A DNA stretch of 64,000 nucleotides from Rhynchosporium graminicola. Taxonomy: Eukaryota > Ascomycota > Leotiomycetes > Helotiales > Ploettnerulaceae. The stretch is from contig FJUW01000001.1 in NCBI GenBank assembly GCA_900074885.1, positions 558,001 to 622,000 on the forward strand, given 5' to 3'. This document shows, one piece after another, positions 61,334 through 64,000 of this stretch (its first letter is position 1; each line of letters begins with the position of its first letter). The translations under genes were made by a program, and so were the position numbers. The notes under the pieces were generated by a model. The model did not search any database. It had not been told where the DNA came from and saw only the letters and a program-made list of their open reading frames with translations.

Positions 61334-61948
61334 ATGCCAGGCTCTACCACATCTGCACGTCATGGTTCTCAGGATGCAGAAGAAGTTGACGCTGTACGTG
61401 CCTTTCGATGCAGCTACTCACTTTCTGCAAACATAACAGCTGACCGAGCGCAATATAGAGCGAGGAGGGCTCAGTCAGTCTACCTGATCTTGGCGACAGC
61501 ATCGATGCAGTAACCTTCGAGCAAATCCTGGAGATGGACGATGACGAGGACGAGCGAGAGTTCAGCAGATCAATTGTGTTCAGCTTCTTTGAGCAGGCCG
61601 AGCAGACGTTCGAGAAGATGGACAGGGCACTGTGAGTAGGGCTTTAATATGCGGCTCTTCACCTTCGAATCAAGCGCTGATATCATTCTGAATAGTGAGA
61701 AGAAGGATCTCGCAGATCTCTCGGCGCTTGGTCACTTCCTGAAGGGTTCATCTGCCACACTTGGCTTAACAAAGGTTAAGGACAGCTGTGAAAAGATTCA
61801 ACACTACGGCCAGAAGAAGGATGACGAGGGTACCGAGGACGAGCCTGACGAGGACAAGTGCTTGGAGCGCATCAAGAACACCTTGGTTACAGTCAAGGAG
61901 GAGTATGACGAGGTTGAGAAGGTCCTGAAGAAGTTCTACGCGAGCTGA
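61334..61948 (+). CDS. YPD1: histidine phosphotransfer protein Ypd1
   Basis: Cytosolic/nuclear intermediate that passes phosphate from hybrid histidine kinases to the Ssk1 and Skn7 response regulators, controlling osmotic and oxidative stress signalling. Three exons (61334-61393, 61459-61631, 61696-61948) give 161 residues, normal for the family. The HPt four-helix bundle is clear: TFEQILEMDDDEDEREFSRS, then SFFEQAEQTFEKMDRALE, then ALGHFLKGSSATLGL with the phospho-accepting His. CEKIQHYGQ and KKFYAS complete it. Exon 2 must start after CAATATAG; the nearer AACAG acceptor would lead to an early stop. The loop KKDDEGTEDEPDEDK is the usual variable acidic loop. Confidence 0.96.
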
Positions 61949-62704
61949 ATTGGCAAGCCACAAATGATCAACAATCGAAATGCGTATTGAAGTTGTGCCA
62001 CGTTCTCGCACTGGGACGGAAACAGCTGATAGCGCAAAATCGACAAAACTTGCCGCTGGATGTTTTTACCTTAGTGGCGACATTGAAGCTTCACATGGGA
62101 CGAGCAGTGAACTTCTCTTACGACAGATGCTCTGTTTGGCGTTCATGGCTTGCGTGCCTTTCCACGGCTTTGGCATAGGTTCTTTCCCGTTTCTGCTATT
62201 GGTTTGTTCTTCAGCAGTTTCGGTCGGTTGGCTTATTGGTTCTTCCGCTGGATATTACTACGGTAATTGAAGCAGACCAACAGAATGATCGAATAATGAT
62301 AACAGTCTTTATTTCTGCGGATGAGGTACGAATGGGGTGGCCTTCTGAATCGAATGCAGAATTAATATGTCGACTGAATGCGTTGGTATGTTTCATCTTG
62401 ACCATGTTGTATGTGACTTTTCCCCGAAGCTTGTTTGCAGAACCATGAGATCGATCTGCAAGAACCACCAGGCGACTGAAAGGAAGCTTTTGTCTAGATT
62501 TCCAGATTTGGTACAGAGGCTGCCTATTAAACCTTATATATGCCCCACTCATTCTCCCCAGGGGGTCATAAATGATTAGTAACAGCTATCTTTGCGAATT
62601 TCATGTTGGCCTCATGGAAACTCATGGTTGCACCAGTCCGTGTTTGCACCTACCACATGATACCTTTCTTTCTAGCTTCAAAGGCCTAAAATCCTATTAG
62701 GACC
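61949..62704. other. convergent intergenic region
   Basis: Holds 3' ends of YPD1 and the 2H phosphoesterase gene. No supported feature; ORFs here lack domains. Confidence 0.5.
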
Positions 62705-63523
62705 TTATGACTCTGGCATGTCCACATCCCCTTCCACCTCATATTTCTCCTCACTTCCCTCTCCAACCTTAGCACCCATTTTCAAAAGCGCCACTTTCTC
62801 AACCCTAACACTCTCCATCCAAGTGAAATTTTCCCATTCCCTAACCACCTCTCTCGCATCCAATTCCAATCGCTCCTTTTTCATCCCTCCTCTCCCACCT
62901 CTTCCGCCTCTACTACCCCCTTCCTTCCTGAGGCCTTTGGCATAAATCGTATTCACAATCGTAGCATGTAATAACAATGGCCTCGACTCACTCACCAGAA
63001 ACTCCTTGAACACCTCTCTCAACTCGGTACAAAATCTGTACAGTCTCAAATCGGGATCAAGAGGAGAAGCGTATAAGACGGAAGTTTTGACTGGGCTGTG
63101 CATACTGTGTAAACCTTGAAGCGTGATGAATATCGGCCGTTGTTCAGTCTTCTCTCTTGAAACTTGGCCTCCGCCCCCAGTCTTAGTTTCCGAAGTTCGA
63201 GAGTCTTTCGCCCTATTGACCTCACCCGCTGGCTTTACGCCAGCCAATACGTCTTCGAGATCCAAGGATTGCAAAAGATCCAATACACCTGCTACCCTTT
63301 CTAACGTAAGCAAACTCATCACGCCAAGAGTTAAATGAAGCGTCTCTAGTGGCCTGATAGCTTGATCCGGGATTCCTTCCGGTAATGAAGAGGTGAAGTT
63401 TGGCTGCGTGGCCGCGTCTTTGAATTTCCGGAGAGAGTGCTGGAGTTGTGGACGTGATATTGCGGTGACGAGGGGAATTGCGAGGAAATGCGTCAAACGG
63501 GGAGGAGAAGGACGCGCTGGCAT
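62705..63523 (-). CDS. 2H phosphoesterase, AKAP7/ASCC1-like
   Basis: Single-exon gene of 272 residues. The two His-x-Thr motifs of the 2H superfamily are present: ETLHLTLGVMS and LLLHATIVNTIYAKG. The start PRLTHFLAIPLVTAISRPQL matches the AKAP7 nuclear-ligand-like domain, which folds like RNA ligase T/cyclic phosphodiesterases acting on 2',3'-cyclic or 2',5'-linked nucleotides. An insert after the first half is polar (NRAKDSRTSETKTGGGGQ). Another, GSRGGRGGRGGMKKE, is RGG-like, perhaps RNA-binding. No KH domain as in animal ASCC1 is seen. The exact substrate is unknown. Confidence 0.85.
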   Translation of the reverse strand: MPARPSPPRLTHFLAIPLVTAISRPQLQHSLRKFKDAATQPNFTSSLPEGIPDQAIRPLETLHLTLGVMSLLTLERVAGVLDLLQSLDLEDVLAGVKPAGEVNRAKDSRTSETKTGGGGQVSREKTEQRPIFITLQGLHSMHSPVKTSVLYASPLDPDLRLYRFCTELREVFKEFLVSESRPLLLHATIVNTIYAKGLRKEGGSRGGRGGRGGMKKERLELDAREVVREWENFTWMESVRVEKVALLKMGAKVGEGSEEKYEVEGDVDMPES

Positions 63524-64000
63524 ACTTGTGGTTTATTTGAGAATTTGAGCGAATGATAGAATGGACTTATAGGAGTCATGAGTTCTGAAGTTTTGTTGTT
63601 TTTTCGAGTACTATATTGACGTATGATAGCGGTCCGTTGAATTTCCCGAATCGGAATCCCGCCCTAGACTCGGGCCGGCCCGATGAAGGGTGGTCAAGGC
63701 AAATCCTCCATCGATTCGAAACTTGATCTATCTTCACATACAGTATCATTTTGCAGTTGCATGAGCTCTGACTTACTCGCTCATTTGCATTGTTTGAGTG
63801 CGGGAGCATACAGTCTTTCGAATTGTAAGAGTAATCTATTTTCCTTGCGGGTAGTTGCATGGTTCAGAAGCCGTTCACCAAGGGCACGCTCTTTCCTTGA
63901 GATGAACCTCAACCCTAATCTGAGTTGCCCTGCGTAATCTGCTGGGAGATATGAATTCCTCGCAGTGAACAAGCCACACAATTTGAAGACGACTGTTTGG
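63524..64000. other. upstream region of the 2H phosphoesterase gene
   Basis: No supported gene. Short ORFs on both strands run to the window edge without a domain. Confidence 0.45.

Noticed and set aside
1..64000. CRISPR arrays, phage defence or biosynthetic gene clusters
   Set aside because: The DNA is fungal nuclear; repeats are microsatellites, and no PKS, NRPS, terpene synthase or cluster-type regulators appear.

Overview
This is a nuclear chromosome segment of a filamentous ascomycete (Pezizomycotina). Almost every gene is broken by short GT-AG introns of about 45-120 bases, most with fungal donors (GTAAGT/GTATGT type). The families present (Ssn6/Cyc8, Kre6-type GH16, Mnn10, Ypd1) are fungal. 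One AT-rich TA-laden patch looks like a RIP-mutated transposon relic. Placement in Leotiomycetes is only an impression from gene style. No CRISPR array, operon, phage, secondary-metabolite cluster or intact transposon was seen. Exon coordinates below were worked out by hand; for most genes all splice phases close and the total is a whole number of codons.

Layout. 0.5-2.5 kb: sugar transporter (+). 3.9-6.1 kb: LisH/WD40 corepressor subunit of the SIF2/TBL1 type (-). 6.1-12.7 kb: gene-free interval rich in short tandem repeats. 12.7-15.8 kb: Ssn6/Cyc8 TPR corepressor (+). 17.1-18.4 kb: ribosomal protein L3 (+). 18.8-19.9 kb: conserved-looking unknown (+). 19.9-25.2 kb: gene-free DNA with the AT-rich relic and a 327-base hexamer array. 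25.2-27.3 kb: Kre6/Skn1 beta-1,6-glucan synthesis protein (+). A 16-base N gap lies at 28.86 kb. 29.9-31.4 kb: pyruvate dehydrogenase kinase (-). 32.9-34.2 kb: SGNH/PC-esterase-like type II membrane protein with an altered nucleophile motif (+). 34.5-36.3 kb: sphingosine-1-phosphate lyase (-). 36.9-38.3 kb: a small ORF and Mnn10-type mannosyltransferase (-). 39.5-40.9 kb: mannose-6-phosphate isomerase (+). 41.6-42.8 kb: RING-CH membrane E3 (-), divergent from the proteasome alpha-2 subunit (43.2-44.3 kb, +). 44.5-45.9 kb: RCC1-repeat protein (-). 46.7-49.0 kb: HSPA12-like Hsp70 (+). 50.3-52.5 kb: two uncharacterised genes. 54.6-56.7 kb: coiled-coil unknown with a 647-base intron (-). 57.4-58.9 kb: putative unknown (-). 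61.3-61.9 kb: Ypd1 phosphotransfer protein (+). 62.7-63.5 kb: 2H phosphoesterase (-).

Functional themes. Most genes are housekeeping. Cell-wall and glycan supply recurs (Kre6, Mnn10, mannose-6-phosphate isomerase), and Mnn10 and the isomerase are divergently arranged. Two transcriptional corepressor subunits flank the first gene desert. A membrane ubiquitin ligase and a proteasome subunit share a 469-base divergent promoter. Ypd1 belongs to the osmotic/oxidative two-component relay. I found no convincing undescribed multi-gene system. The observations most worth following are the apparently catalytically altered SGNH-like protein, the very small internal exons, the oversized intron, the uncharacterised spliced genes at 50-58 kb, and the repeat-rich deserts.
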